A stretch of 53,285 nt of DNA from Bacteroidaceae bacterium (GTDB taxonomy: Bacteria; Bacteroidota; Bacteroidia; Bacteroidales; Bacteroidaceae). The DNA lies in the NCBI GenBank assembly GCA_902362595.1, contig CABIXF010000027.1, positions 1-53,285 of the forward strand. The letters are read 5' to 3'. Below, one piece after another: positions 43,024 through 52,201 of this stretch (positions within the stretch are counted from its first letter, which is position 1; each line of letters begins with the position of its first letter). Made by a program: the position numbers and the translations under genes. The notes beneath the pieces were generated by a model that saw only the letters and a program-made list of their open reading frames with translations, did no database searches and was not told the DNA's origin.

Positions 43024-44421
43024 ATGCAAAGTGAAACTAAACCGATTATAGAGGTAAAGGGCGTATCGAAGTTTTTTGGCGAGAAAACGGCCTTGGATCA
43101 TATCAATCTGTCCATTAAAAAAGGAGAGTTTGTAACCATACTGGGACCTTCAGGTTGCGGCAAGACTACCTTGCTGCGCCTGATTGCCGGTTTCCAGACG
43201 GCTTCCGAAGGAGTGATTTGCATTGCGGGTAAAGAGATTACCCAGACTCCGCCTCACAAGCGTCCGGTGAACACGGTGTTCCAGAAGTACGCATTGTTTC
43301 CCCATCTGAATGTGTATGACAACATTGCTTTCGGATTGAAACTGAAGAAACTTCCGAAAGACGTGGTATTGAAAAAAGTCAAGGCTGCCCTGAAAATGGT
43401 GGGGATGACCGACTATGAGTATCGTGACGTGAATTCCCTTTCCGGTGGACAGCAACAGCGTGTGGCCATTGCGCGGGCCATCGTGAACGAGCCGGAGGTG
43501 TTATTGCTCGACGAGCCGTTGGCTGCACTCGATCTGAAGATGCGAAAGGACATGCAGATGGAACTGAAGGAGATGCACAAGTCATTGGGTATCACTTTTG
43601 TGTATGTCACTCACGACCAGGAGGAAGCCTTGACCCTGAGCGATACCATCGTGGTGATGAGCGAGGGACGTATCCAGCAGATTGGTACTCCTACCGATAT
43701 TTACAATGAACCTATCAATTCGTTCGTGGCCGATTTCATTGGCGAAAGCAATATCCTGAACGGGGTGATGGTGAAAGACAGACTGGTGCATTTCTGCGAC
43801 CGGGATTTCGAGTGTGTGGACGAAGGTTTCGGGGAACAGACACCGGTGGATGTGGTGATTCGTCCGGAAGACCTGTATATCTTTCCTGTATCGGACATGG
43901 CACAGCTTCGCGGTGTGGTGCAGTCGTGTATCTTCAAGGGAGTGCATTATGAAATGGTGGTGCTGTGCCAAGGGTATGAGTTCGTGGTGCAGGATTATCA
44001 TGCGTTTGAAGCAGGTACGGAGGTCGGCCTGCTGGTGAAGCCTCACGACATTCATATTATGAAAAAGGAACGCTTGTGCAACACTTTCGATGGAAAACTG
44101 CTGGATGAAACGCATGTGGAGTTCCTTGGTTGTACATTTGAATGTGCTCCAGTCGATTTGCAGCAAGTGCCTTTGGGCGAAGTGCAGGTGGAAGTGGATT
44201 TCGACAAGATTGACTTGCAGGACGATGCCGAAGACGGAGCACTGACGGGAGAAGTGAAATTCATTCTTTATAAAGGAAACCATTATCACCTGACCGTCTG
44301 GTCGGACTGGGATGAGAATGTGTTTGTCGATACCAACGACGTATGGGATGACGGAGACCATGTGGGAATATCCATTGCTCCGGAAGACATCCGGGTACGT
44401 GTAAAACGGGAGGAACGATGA
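43024..44421 (+). CDS. potA: Spermidine/putrescine ABC transporter ATPase
   Basis: 465 residues, about 85-90 longer than E. coli PotA. The ATPase domain holds Walker [10 protein letters not shown] (41-49), Q-loop FQKYALFPH, signature LSGGQQQ (139-145), Walker B LLLDEP (160-165) and the H-loop [10 protein letters not shown]. The extra length is C-terminal: residues about 240-465 appear to hold two TOBE-like beta domains, which may regulate or contact the permeases. Start 43024 ([11 protein letters not shown]) was chosen because the longer frame begins inside the promoter -7 box. Its stop overlaps potB by 4 nt (ATGA). Polyamine specificity is inferred from the whole operon. Confidence 0.93.
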   Translation: MQSETKPIIEVKGVSKFFGEKTALDHINLSIKKGEFVTILGPSGCGKTTLLRLIAGFQTASEGVICIAGKEITQTPPHKRPVNTVFQKYALFPHLNVYDNIAFGLKLKKLPKDVVLKKVKAALKMVGMTDYEYRDVNSLSGGQQQRVAIARAIVNEPEVLLLDEPLAALDLKMRKDMQMELKEMHKSLGITFVYVTHDQEEALTLSDTIVVMSEGRIQQIGTPTDIYNEPINSFVADFIGESNILNGVMVKDRLVHFCDRDFECVDEGFGEQTPVDVVIRPEDLYIFPVSDMAQLRGVVQSCIFKGVHYEMVVLCQGYEFVVQDYHAFEAGTEVGLLVKPHDIHIMKKERLCNTFDGKLLDETHVEFLGCTFECAPVDLQQVPLGEVQVEVDFDKIDLQDDAEDGALTGEVKFILYKGNHYHLTVWSDWDENVFVDTNDVWDDGDHVGISIAPEDIRVRVKREER

Positions 44422-45215
44422 ACAAGCTGCGTTTGTTTTTTCTGTCGCGGAGAAGCTGGACTTTGCCTTACCTGATTTTTTCAATCATCTTCGTGATTAT
44501 TCCGCTGGTCCTGATTGTGATTTATGCCTTTACGGATGACACGGGCCGGATTACCTTGGATAACTTTCGGAAGTTTCTGGCGCATCCGGAAGCCGTCAAT
44601 ACCTTTGTGTATTCCATCGGCATTGCTCTGCTTACTACCATCGGGTGTATTGTGCTGGGGTATCCGGCGGCTTGGATTCTGAGCCGGAGCCGTTCCAGCT
44701 ATTCCCGTACGCTGATTATGCTGTTTATCCTTCCCATGTGGATTAACATCCTGATACGTACGCTGGCTACCGTGGCCTTGTTCAACTTTGCCAGTCTTCC
44801 GTTGGGAGAAGGGGCCTTGATTTTCGGAATGATTTACAATTTCATCCCGTTTATGATTTATCCCATTTACAATACGCTTCAGAAGATGGATCCCAGTTAC
44901 GTGGAAGCGGCTCAAGATTTGGGGGCCAACTCGTTTCAAGTGTTCTGGAAAGTGGTCTTCCCTCTGTCCATGCCAGGAGTGGTGAGCGGCATCATGATGG
45001 TGTTCATGCCTACTATCTCGACCTTTGCCATTGCGGAACTGCTCACCATGAACAACATTAAATTGTTTGGAACCACCATTCAGGAGAATATCAACAACAG
45101 CTTGTGGAACTATGGTGCTGCGCTTTCACTGATTATGCTCTTCCTGATTGCCGCCACTTCCTTGTTCAGTGCCGACGATAAGAACGAGTCGGAGAAAGGA
45201 GGACAGGTATGGTAA
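44418..45215 (+). CDS. potB: Spermidine/putrescine ABC transporter permease PotB
   Basis: 265 residues with six hydrophobic helices. The EAA loop that contacts PotA is [27 protein letters not shown] near residues 158-184 (key part [20 protein letters not shown]). The [22 protein letters not shown] first helix and [11 protein letters not shown] are typical of PotB. It overlaps potA by 4 nt and potC by 7 nt, so translation is likely coupled. Inner-membrane half of the polyamine channel. Confidence 0.94.
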   Translation: MNKLRLFFLSRRSWTLPYLIFSIIFVIIPLVLIVIYAFTDDTGRITLDNFRKFLAHPEAVNTFVYSIGIALLTTIGCIVLGYPAAWILSRSRSSYSRTLIMLFILPMWINILIRTLATVALFNFASLPLGEGALIFGMIYNFIPFMIYPIYNTLQKMDPSYVEAAQDLGANSFQVFWKVVFPLSMPGVVSGIMMVFMPTISTFAIAELLTMNNIKLFGTTIQENINNSLWNYGAALSLIMLFLIAATSLFSADDKNESEKGGQVW

Positions 45216-46000
45216 AGAAAATATTGATGCAGACCTATCTGTGGGTGTTGCTGCTGATGCTGTATGCCCCGATTCTGATTATTGTGATTTATTCGTTTAC
45301 CGAGGCCAAGGTGCTGGGTAACTGGACCGGTTTCTCGTTCAACCTGTATCGCTCGTTGTGTAATACGGGTGCCCATCATTCCCTGATGAATGCGCTGGTC
45401 AATACGATTGCCATCGCCTTTATTGCCGCCACGGTTTCTACCCTGCTGGGCAGTGTGGCCGCTATCGGCATTTATAACCTGAAGGCCCGGAGCCGGAAAG
45501 CCATGGGATTCATCAATACCATCCCCATTTTGAACGGAGATATCATTACCGGTATTTCCTTGTTCCTGCTTTTTGTGTCATTGGGTATTACCCAAGGTTT
45601 CACGACCGTGGTGTTGGCACACATCACTTTCTGCACGCCCTATGTGGTGTTGAGTGTATTGCCGCGCCTGAAGCAGATGAATCCGAACCTGTATGAGGCA
45701 GCACTCGATTTAGGAGCTACTCCCATGCAGGCCTTGTGGAAGGTGATTATCCCGGAAATCCGTCCCGGAATGATCAGCGGTTTCCTGCTGGCACTGACCA
45801 TCTCCATCGATGATTTTGCCGTGACGGTGTTTACCATCGGCAACCAGGGACTGGAGACGCTTTCTACCTATATTTATGCGGATGCCCGCAAGGGAGGATT
45901 GACACCGGAACTCCGTCCGTTGTCTGCCGTGATTTTTGTGGTGATTCTGGTGCTGCTGATAATTATTAACCGTAGAGCTGACAAAGCAAAGAACAAATGA
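45209..46000 (+). CDS. potC: Spermidine/putrescine ABC transporter permease PotC
   Basis: 263 residues with six hydrophobic helices. LYAPILIIVIYSFTEAK in the first helix, the EAA loop LYEAALDLGATPMQALWKVI and SIDDFAVTVFTIG, a strong PotC-type motif, are all present. It pairs with PotB to form the pore. It overlaps both neighbours (7 nt with potB, 4 nt with potD). Confidence 0.94.
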   Translation: MVKKILMQTYLWVLLLMLYAPILIIVIYSFTEAKVLGNWTGFSFNLYRSLCNTGAHHSLMNALVNTIAIAFIAATVSTLLGSVAAIGIYNLKARSRKAMGFINTIPILNGDIITGISLFLLFVSLGITQGFTTVVLAHITFCTPYVVLSVLPRLKQMNPNLYEAALDLGATPMQALWKVIIPEIRPGMISGFLLALTISIDDFAVTVFTIGNQGLETLSTYIYADARKGGLTPELRPLSAVIFVVILVLLIIINRRADKAKNK

Positions 46001-47340
46001 AACAGAAGATGAAAAGGTGGAGCTGGTGGGCGATGCTCTGTGTATGCTCCCTGCTGACAAGCTGTTACAATGCCGGGGAGTCGCGTGAGAATGTGCTGAA
46101 GGTGTACAACTGGGCCGATTACATTGGCGAAGGGGTATTGGAAGATTTCCAGCAATACTATAAGGAACAGACGGGAGAGGATATCCGCATTGTGTATCAG
46201 ACGTTCGATATCAATGAAATCATGCTGACCAAGATTGAAAAAGGGCATGAAGATTTTGATGTGGTCTGTCCGTCGGAATACATTATCGAGCGCATGCTGC
46301 ACAAAGGACTGCTGCTGCCCATCGACACTGTTTTTGCTCACTCACCCAATTACATGAAAGGGGTAGCCCCTTATATCCGCCAGCAGATTGACAAGCTGAC
46401 GGTGCCGGGCGACCAGCCGGCCAGCCGTTATGCGGTCTGTTACATGTGGGGTACGGCCGGACTGTTGTACAATAAGAAATATGTCTCTGCGCAGGATTTA
46501 CGCTCCTGGGGGTGTCTGTGGGACAAACGGTATGCAGGAAAAATTCTGATGAAGGACTCTTACCGGGATGCGTATGGCATGGCGTTACTGTATGCCCATC
46601 GGGAAGACTTGAAAGACAGTACTCGCAGTGTGGCCAGTCTGATGAACGACTATTCACCGGCTTCTATGGACTCGGTGGAAAAATATCTGAAACTGCTGAA
46701 GCCTAATGTGGCAGGTTGGGAAGCCGATTTTGGCAAGGAGATGATGACCAAGGGGAAGGCATGGATGAACATGACCTGGAGTGGCGATGCGCAGTGGGCC
46801 ATCGAAGAAGCTGCGGAGGTAGGAGTGGATTTGGGATATACCATTCCGGAAGAAGGAAGCAACGTGTGGTACGACGGCTGGGTGATTCCCAAGTATGCCC
46901 AGAATCCGAAGGCTGCCAGCTATTTCATCAACTTCCTGTGTCGTCCGGACATTGCCTTGCGGAACATGGAAGAAAACGGATACGTCAGTTCCATTGCCGC
47001 TCCGGAAATTATGGAGGCCTGCATTGATTCTACTTTGAACAAGGAAGTGGATGCCAGTTACTTCTTCGGTTCGGAAGCGCGTCACGTGAAATTGCGGAAC
47101 ACCCAGTATCCCGACAAGTCGGTGATAGCCCGTTGTGCCATGATACGCGATTTCGGCGACAAGACTGTAGATGTGCTGGAAATTTGGTCGCGGGTGAAAG
47201 GAGACAACCTGAACAGTGGGCTGGTCATTCTGATTCTGCTGGTGTTTGTCGGACTGAGTGCCTGGCAGATTCGTCGTCGCTGGCTGCGCTATAAGCGGAG
47301 CCATTACAAGCGTTCGCGCCGGAAGCTTCGCCACAAGTAA
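45997..47340 (+). CDS. potD: Spermidine/putrescine-binding protein with an added C-terminal membrane anchor
   Basis: 447 residues; PotD proteins are usually about 350. A lipoprotein signal ends LLTSC (C23). The periplasmic binding domain follows from VLKVYNWADYIGEGVLEDF, with DVVCPSEYII, YMWGTAGLLYNKK, MNMTWSGDAQWA and EGSNVWYDGWVIPKYA matching PotD/PotF ligand residues (the Trp and Asp contacts of polyamines). Residues about 370-405 are an extra linker. Residues 409-424 (VILILLVFVGLSAW) form one membrane helix, followed by a strongly basic tail to 447. If both signals work, the protein is anchored at both ends in the inner membrane next to PotBC. Last gene of the operon, before a strong terminator. 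Confidence 0.93.
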   Translation: MKQKMKRWSWWAMLCVCSLLTSCYNAGESRENVLKVYNWADYIGEGVLEDFQQYYKEQTGEDIRIVYQTFDINEIMLTKIEKGHEDFDVVCPSEYIIERMLHKGLLLPIDTVFAHSPNYMKGVAPYIRQQIDKLTVPGDQPASRYAVCYMWGTAGLLYNKKYVSAQDLRSWGCLWDKRYAGKILMKDSYRDAYGMALLYAHREDLKDSTRSVASLMNDYSPASMDSVEKYLKLLKPNVAGWEADFGKEMMTKGKAWMNMTWSGDAQWAIEEAAEVGVDLGYTIPEEGSNVWYDGWVIPKYAQNPKAASYFINFLCRPDIALRNMEENGYVSSIAAPEIMEACIDSTLNKEVDASYFFGSEARHVKLRNTQYPDKSVIARCAMIRDFGDKTVDVLEIWSRVKGDNLNSGLVILILLVFVGLSAWQIRRRWLRYKRSHYKRSRRKLRHK

Positions 47341-47359
47341 GTCACAAATTGAGGGAACC

Positions 47360-47407
47360 AAAAAGAAACCTCCTTTCCGGGTGCGCCCGAAAAGGAGGTT
47401 TCTTTTT
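47360..47407. terminator. Bidirectional terminator between potD and pfkA
   Basis: Bases 47360-47376 and 47391-47407 form a perfect 17-bp stem. An inner CGGG/CCCG pair (47378-47381 / 47386-47389) extends it. Flanking A and T runs serve both convergent genes. Confidence 0.95.
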
Positions 47408-47425
47408 ATGTGATATAAGGGAATA

Positions 47426-48406
47426 TCAGATAGACAATTCATGCAATACGTTCACCAGTTCACGGTCAATCGGCTTGTCGTTCTTGATAGCCTTGGCAAA
47501 CGGTACGTACACAATCTGGTCGTTTTCGATACCGATCATTACGTTGCGCTGGCCTTCCATCAATGCCTGGATGCTGGCTACACCCATACGGCTGGCGATG
47601 ATACGGTCGTGAGCTGTCGGACGTCCACCACGCTGCAAGTGTCCCAGAATGGTGACACGAACATCATACTGCGGATATTCGTTCTTCACACGTTCCGCAT
47701 AGTGCATGGCTCCACCCGTGATTTCACTTTCGGCTACCAGTACGATGGAACTGTTCTTTGATTTACGGAATCCGTTGTTGATGAATTCTTCCAGCTGGTC
47801 TACTTCCGTGTTGAATTCCGGAATGATGGCTGCCTCTGCTCCGGCAGCGATGGCACCGTTCAATGCCAAGAAGCCGGCATCACGTCCCATCACTTCCACG
47901 AAGAACAGACGTTCGTGAGAAGTTGCGGTATCACGAATCTTGTCCACTGCATCCAGAATCGTGTTCAGGGCAGTGTCATAACCGATGGTCGTGTCTGTAC
48001 CAAACAGGTCATTGTCGATGGTGCCGGGAAGTCCGATGCAAGGTACGTCAAACTCTTGTGCCAGCAGACGGGCACCGGTCAAAGAACCGTCTCCACCGAT
48101 GATGATGAGGGCATCGATGCCTTCACGTTGCATGGTTTCGTAAGCGATTTGACGTCCTTCTGGGGTACGGAATTCCTGACAACGTGCGGTTTTCAGGATT
48201 GTACCTCCTAATTGTATGATATTGCTGACATTTTCAGTCTTAAATTCCTTGATTTCACCCGTAATCAATCCTTTATAGCCTCTGTAAATACCTTTTACTT
48301 TCAGTCCGTTGTAGATAGCGGAACGGGTGACGGCTCTGATTGCGGCATTCATGCCTGGTGCATCACCTCCGGAGGTCAGAATACCGATACATTTAATAGT
48401 TCCCAT
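47426..48406 (-). CDS. pfkA: ATP-dependent 6-phosphofructokinase
   Basis: 326 residues, normal for bacterial Pfk[19 protein letters not shown] (8-25) and GGDGSLTGA bind [12 protein letters not shown] is the catalytic loop with its Asp, and VEVMGRDAG binds fructose 6-phosphate. GGDGS with Gly after the GGD indicates ATP rather than pyrophosphate as donor. It commits fructose 6-phosphate to glycolysis. It is transcribed from its own -7 box and ends at the shared terminator with potD. Confidence 0.97.
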   Translation of the reverse strand: MGTIKCIGILTSGGDAPGMNAAIRAVTRSAIYNGLKVKGIYRGYKGLITGEIKEFKTENVSNIIQLGGTILKTARCQEFRTPEGRQIAYETMQREGIDALIIIGGDGSLTGARLLAQEFDVPCIGLPGTIDNDLFGTDTTIGYDTALNTILDAVDKIRDTATSHERLFFVEVMGRDAGFLALNGAIAAGAEAAIIPEFNTEVDQLEEFINNGFRKSKNSSIVLVAESEITGGAMHYAERVKNEYPQYDVRVTILGHLQRGGRPTAHDRIIASRMGVASIQALMEGQRNVMIGIENDQIVYVPFAKAIKNDKPIDRELVNVLHELSI

Positions 48407-48438
48407 AATTGTTAGTTGTTAGTTTGATTTTTATGAAG

Positions 48439-48446
48439 CAAAAGTA
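48439..48446 (-). promoter_or_regulatory. -7 box of pfkA
   Basis: TACTTTTG on the minus strand, an exact TAnnTTTG box, 32 nt upstream of the pfkA ATG. No TTTG is seen at the -33 distance. Confidence 0.55.
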
Positions 48447-48481
48447 CAAAAACTGTTGCTATTTTGCGGTGAATTTCTTCC

Positions 48482-49348
48482 TTATTCTTCGTTCATTATA
48501 ACTTTTTTACACGCTTCCATCAGCCATTTAGGCGTAGAAGTGGCTCCACAGATTCCAATGGAATGTGCACGTGACAATATGCTCTTGTCAATCTCTTCCG
48601 GTTTGTCAATCTGATAGGAGTTGGGGTTGACTTTCTTGCATTCCTGAAAGAGAATCTTTCCGTTGGAACTTTTGTGTCCGCAGACGAAGAAAATCAGGTC
48701 ATGGCTGGCCGCGAATTCCCGGATGTGGGGCATGCGGTTGGCCACCTGCCGGCAGATGGTATCGAAATATTGGAAAGAGGCTTCCGGAGAGATGTGTTCC
48801 TCGATATAGGAGACAATCTGGCGGAACTCGTCGAGCGACTTGGTGGTCTGTGAATACAGCCGGATGTCTTTTGTCATGTCGAGCTTGCTCACTTCTTCCA
48901 GTTTCTCGATAACGATGGCTTTTCCTTTTGTCTGGCCTACCAGTCCCAGCACCTCGGCATGACCGTTTTTCCCGTAGATGACAATCTGTCGTTCCCGACC
49001 GTTGGGAGTGGTGTCGTATTCCTGCTTGATTCTTTTCTGCAACCGCAATACCACCGGACAAGTGGCATCGATGATTTCAATCTGATTTTTTCGGGCCAGT
49101 TCGTAAGTTTCGGGTGGTTCGCCGTGAGCACGCAGCAGTACCTTTACATTCCGCAGGCGGGCAAACTCTTCGTGGTTGATGGTAATCAGTCCCAGTTTTT
49201 TCAGACGCTCACATTCCTGTCCGTTGTGCACGATGTCGCCCAGGCAATATAAGGGTTCTCCTTTTGCCAGTTCTTCTTCTGCCTTGGAGATGGCCGTGGT
49301 CACTCCGAAACAAAATCCGGACTCCTTATCTATTTCAATGTGATGCAT
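48482..49348 (-). CDS. ispH: 4-hydroxy-3-methylbut-2-enyl diphosphate reductase
   Basis: 288 residues. IspH performs the last step of the MEP isoprenoid pathway using a [4Fe-4S] cluster. The three cluster cysteines sit in GFCFGV (C13), DATCPVV (C97) and [10 protein letters not shown] near the end; [16 protein letters not shown] and SQTT carry further active-site residues. The frame is open to a TTG at 49363, but ATG 49348 gives the normal N-terminus [12 protein letters not shown]. The start overlaps the end of cmk by 14 nt, so translation is probably coupled. Together with the polyprenyl synthase at 51214 it marks isoprenoid supply in this neighbourhood. Confidence 0.95.
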   Translation of the reverse strand: MHHIEIDKESGFCFGVTTAISKAEEELAKGEPLYCLGDIVHNGQECERLKKLGLITINHEEFARLRNVKVLLRAHGEPPETYELARKNQIEIIDATCPVVLRLQKRIKQEYDTTPNGRERQIVIYGKNGHAEVLGLVGQTKGKAIVIEKLEEVSKLDMTKDIRLYSQTTKSLDEFRQIVSYIEEHISPEASFQYFDTICRQVANRMPHIREFAASHDLIFFVCGHKSSNGKILFQECKKVNPNSYQIDKPEEIDKSILSRAHSIGICGATSTPKWLMEACKKVIMNEE

Positions 49349-50033
49349 GGGTGGCTTTTTCAAATTGTTCCTTTAACCATTCTTTCTGTTCGGGAATCGT
49401 CATTTCGCTGTTGTCCAGCAGGATGGCGTCGTCGGCCTTGCGGAGCGGGCTCACTGTCCGGTTTTGGTCAATGCGGTCGCGTTCTTCCACGTTGTGCAGG
49501 ATTTCATCGAAGGAGGCTTCCTGTCCTTTGGCCTTGAGTTCCTCGTAGCGGCGCTGGGCACGAATCTGGGCGGAAGCTGTGACGAAGATTTTCAGTTCGG
49601 CGTCGGGAAAGACTGCGGTACCGATGTCTCGCCCGTCCATGACAATCCCTTTTTCCTTGCCCATTTCCTGTTGCTGACGTACGAGTGCCTCCCGTACGAA
49701 ACCGAGAGCGGCTACCGGGCTGACATGGGAGGAGACTTCCATGGTACGGATGCGTTCTTCCACGTTTTTCCCGTTGAGGAAAGTCATCGGGCGCTGGGTT
49801 TCCGGGTTGAGCTGGAAGGAAATCTGGATTTGTCCCATCTGCTGGCGGAGCGCTTCTTCCTGAATGCTTCCGTCGGCATTAAACAATCTGTTTTCCAGAC
49901 AATACAGTGTAACGGCCCGGTACATGGCGCCGCTGTCTATATAGATGTATCCGATTTCTTTGGCTAAGTCTTTAGCCATGGTACTTTTCCCGCAGGAAGA
50001 GAATCCGTCGATGGCAATAATAATTTTTTTCAT
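49335..50033 (-). CDS. cmk: Cytidylate kinase
   Basis: 232 residues. The P-loop is [12 protein letters not shown] (10-21). [14 protein letters not shown] binds the nucleotide monophosphate, and [13 protein letters not shown] and [10 protein letters not shown] (lid region) match Cmk. It converts CMP/dCMP to the diphosphates in the cytoplasm. First gene of the cmk-ispH pair. Its leader contains the start of the 50 kb intergenic region. Confidence 0.96.
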   Translation of the reverse strand: MKKIIIAIDGFSSCGKSTMAKDLAKEIGYIYIDSGAMYRAVTLYCLENRLFNADGSIQEEALRQQMGQIQISFQLNPETQRPMTFLNGKNVEERIRTMEVSSHVSPVAALGFVREALVRQQQEMGKEKGIVMDGRDIGTAVFPDAELKIFVTASAQIRAQRRYEELKAKGQEASFDEILHNVEERDRIDQNRTVSPLRKADDAILLDNSEMTIPEQKEWLKEQFEKATHASH

Positions 50034-50064
50034 GATTCAGTGAGTATGTGAATGATAATGTGTA

Positions 50065-50072
50065 CAAAGATA
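50065..50072 (-). promoter_or_regulatory. -7 box of cmk-ispH
   Basis: TATCTTTG on the minus strand is an exact TAnnTTTG box, 31 nt before the cmk ATG. No clear -33 TTTG. Confidence 0.55.
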
Positions 50073-50203
50073 GGGAAAATCCTTTGGATTTCGAATGCTT
50101 TTTCTGGAAGTTTATGGGTGGTGGTTTGGCGAGAAGCAGAAAGAAAGAACAAACTGAGATGGATTAAAAAACGTTGTGGAGTAGATGGAAACGGCTCCTG
50201 GCA

Positions 50204-50297
50204 TTTTTTATGTTTCCCTGCTGGAAAACGTATGTCTCTGCTTGGGGAAATGTACGTTTCCTGTATGGAAAACGTATGTTTTCGCCTTGTGAAAACT
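50204..50297. repeat. Array of 12-nt palindromic units with 22-nt period
   Basis: Units begin at 50204 (TTTTTTATGTTT, degenerate), 50226 (AAACGTATGTCT), 50248 (AAATGTACGTTT), 50270 (AAACGTATGTTT) and 50293 (partial), spaced 22, 22, 22 and 23 nt. The consensus AAACGTAYGTTT is almost a perfect palindrome, and flanking GGAAA/TTTCC extends the symmetry. It lies in the middle of the 413-nt divergent gap between cmk and tonB, upstream of both promoters. The rest of the gap holds no gene I can support. Confidence 0.75.
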
Positions 50298-50402
50298 GAA
50301 AAAAAATAAGGCATTTGCCGCTTATTGCCAAGGCGAAATAAAAAATATGCTTGGTTTTGCATTATTTTTACTTCCGGAAGATGAATTTTTAAGGATTTGT
50401 GT

Positions 50403-50410
50403 TACCTTTG
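50403..50410 (+). promoter_or_regulatory. -7 box of tonB
   Basis: TACCTTTG is an exact TAnnTTTG box 36 nt before the start codon at 50447. Confidence 0.55.
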
Positions 50411-50446
50411 TCGCGTATAGAGTATTAACCTTTAATAAACACATTT

Positions 50447-51136
50447 ATGGAAGTCAAAAAATCGCCTAAAGCGGACCTCGAGGGAAAAAGAACCACGTGG
50501 TTGTTGTTCGGCTTCATACTGGTCTTGGCAGCGATGTTCGTAGCGTTCGAATGGACAGAACGTGACAAGCAGATTGTTACCGAAACAGGTATCGTCGAAC
50601 CTATTTTTGAGGAAGAAATGATTCCTATCACTGAACAGCAGGAACAGCAGCAGGCACCGCCTCCTCCTGAAGCTCCGAAAATGGAAGAAGTGTTGCAGAT
50701 TGCAGATAATGATGCAAACGTAGAGGAATCTACCATCCAGTCAAGTGAGGATGACAACACGCAGGCTGTGGAAATCAAGTATGTGCCGGTTGAAGTGGAA
50801 GAAGAAGAACCGGAAGAACAGCAGATTTTCCAGGTAGTAGAAGAGATGCCGGAATTCCCGGGTGGTATGGCTGAATGTTTGAAGTTCATTAGTAAGAATA
50901 TCAAATATCCGACTATTGCACAGGAAAACGGTGTACAGGGACGTGTAATCATCCAGTTTGTGGTTAACCAGGATGGTTCTATCGTTGACCCGGTGGTGAT
51001 GCGTAGTGTAGACCCGTACTTGGATAAGGAAGCGCTCCGTGTGATTAAGATGATGCCGAAATGGAAACCAGGTAAGCAGCGTGGTAAACCTGTACGTGTG
51101 AAATATACCGTACCTGTAACCTTTAAGTTGCAGTAA
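50447..51136 (+). CDS. Energy transducer TonB
   Basis: 229 residues. A short cytoplasmic head (1-17) precedes one membrane helix (about 18-36, TWLLFGFILVLAAMFVAF). The periplasmic linker is acidic with QQAPPPPEAP rather than the long Pro-Lys repeat of E. coli TonB. Residues 138-229 are the TonB C-terminal domain (EFPGGMAECLKFISKNIKYP, GRVIIQFVVNQDG, MPKWKPGKQRGKPVRVKYTVP). It passes proton-motive energy to outer-membrane receptors such as the one at 21033. It stands alone with its own promoter and terminator and no exbBD next to it. Bacteroidota carry several TonB paralogues, so its receptor set is unknown. Confidence 0.93.
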   Translation: MEVKKSPKADLEGKRTTWLLFGFILVLAAMFVAFEWTERDKQIVTETGIVEPIFEEEMIPITEQQEQQQAPPPPEAPKMEEVLQIADNDANVEESTIQSSEDDNTQAVEIKYVPVEVEEEEPEEQQIFQVVEEMPEFPGGMAECLKFISKNIKYPTIAQENGVQGRVIIQFVVNQDGSIVDPVVMRSVDPYLDKEALRVIKMMPKWKPGKQRGKPVRVKYTVPVTFKLQ

Positions 51137-51160
51137 TCTATTGACCGTTATAATAAAGTG

Positions 51161-51191
51161 AAGGCTGCGTTTTGCAGCCTTTCTTTTTTCT
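51161..51191 (+). terminator. Intrinsic terminator of tonB
   Basis: AAGGCTGC (51161-51168) / GCAGCCTT (51174-51181) with a 5-nt loop is followed by a T-rich tail (TTCTTTTTTC region). Confidence 0.85.
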
Positions 51192-51213
51192 CTTATTTTA
51201 AAATTGCATTTCC

Positions 51214-52197
51214 ATGAAACAACAGACAAGTGAACAATTGTTGCAGCAGATTCACGAATATATTGGAAGCCTTTCTTATATGCGGAATCCGATGGGACTT
51301 TACGACCCGATTGAATATGTGCTGGGGCTGGGTGGCAAACGTCTGCGTCCGGTTTTGATGCTGCTGGCTTATAATTTATACAAGGAAGACGTGACCCGTA
51401 TCTTTTCTCAGGCGGCAGGCATTGAAACGTACCATAACTTTACCTTGTTGCATGATGACTTGATGGACAAGGCCGACATGCGCCGGAATAAACCGACGGT
51501 ACATAAGAAATGGGATGAAAATACGGCGATTCTTTCGGGAGACGCCATGCTGATTCTTGCTTATCAGTTCATGATGCAGCAATGTCCGGCAGAATACGTG
51601 GGAAGGGTGATGGAAGTGTTTGGCCGTACCGCTCTTGAGGTATGCGAAGGACAGCAGTGGGACATGGAGTTCGAACATCGTCTGGATGTGACGGTCGACG
51701 AGTATATCGAAATGATTCGTCTGAAGACTTCCGTGTTGCTTGCGGCAGCCTTGAAAATTGCTGCCATCTTGGGAGGTGCTCCCGAAAAGGATGCGCAGTT
51801 GCTCTATGATTTTGGCATTAAGATGGGACTGGCTTTCCAGTTGCAGGATGATTACCTGGATGTGTATGGTGATCCGGCTGTCTTTGGAAAGAAGATTGGA
51901 GGAGATATTCTTTGCAATAAGAAGACCTTTATGCTGATTACCGCCTTGAGCCTGGCTGAAGGAGAAGATAAGGAAACGTTACTGAACTGGCTTCGTGCTA
52001 CGGACTATGTGGCTGAAGAAAAAATCCGGTCGGTTACAGCTCTATATAATAAGGTAGGAGTGCCGGAACTTTGTCAGGCTCGCATTGATGCATATTATGA
52101 AGAAGGGCTGTTGCTGCTGGAGAAGGTGAGTGTGGAGCCGTCTCTTAAAGAGGAACTGAAAAAGTTTGTCTGTCACTTGATGGAACGTAAACTGTAA
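51214..52197 (+). CDS. Trans-isoprenyl diphosphate synthase
   Basis: 327 residues of the all-helical IspA/IspB family. GGKRLRP (40-46) is the allylic-substrate site. The first Asp-rich motif is DDLMD (81-85) with the following RR (90-91), and the second is DDYLD (212-216). It elongates isopentenyl diphosphate into longer prenyl chains for quinones or polyprenyl carriers. Phe76 lies five residues before the first motif, which tends to limit chain length, so a farnesyl/geranylgeranyl-type product is possible; octaprenyl cannot be excluded. It overlaps in transcription with the tatD-type gene 4 nt downstream. Confidence 0.92.
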   Translation: MKQQTSEQLLQQIHEYIGSLSYMRNPMGLYDPIEYVLGLGGKRLRPVLMLLAYNLYKEDVTRIFSQAAGIETYHNFTLLHDDLMDKADMRRNKPTVHKKWDENTAILSGDAMLILAYQFMMQQCPAEYVGRVMEVFGRTALEVCEGQQWDMEFEHRLDVTVDEYIEMIRLKTSVLLAAALKIAAILGGAPEKDAQLLYDFGIKMGLAFQLQDDYLDVYGDPAVFGKKIGGDILCNKKTFMLITALSLAEGEDKETLLNWLRATDYVAEEKIRSVTALYNKVGVPELCQARIDAYYEEGLLLLEKVSVEPSLKEELKKFVCHLMERKL

Positions 52198-52201
52198 AGA
52201 G

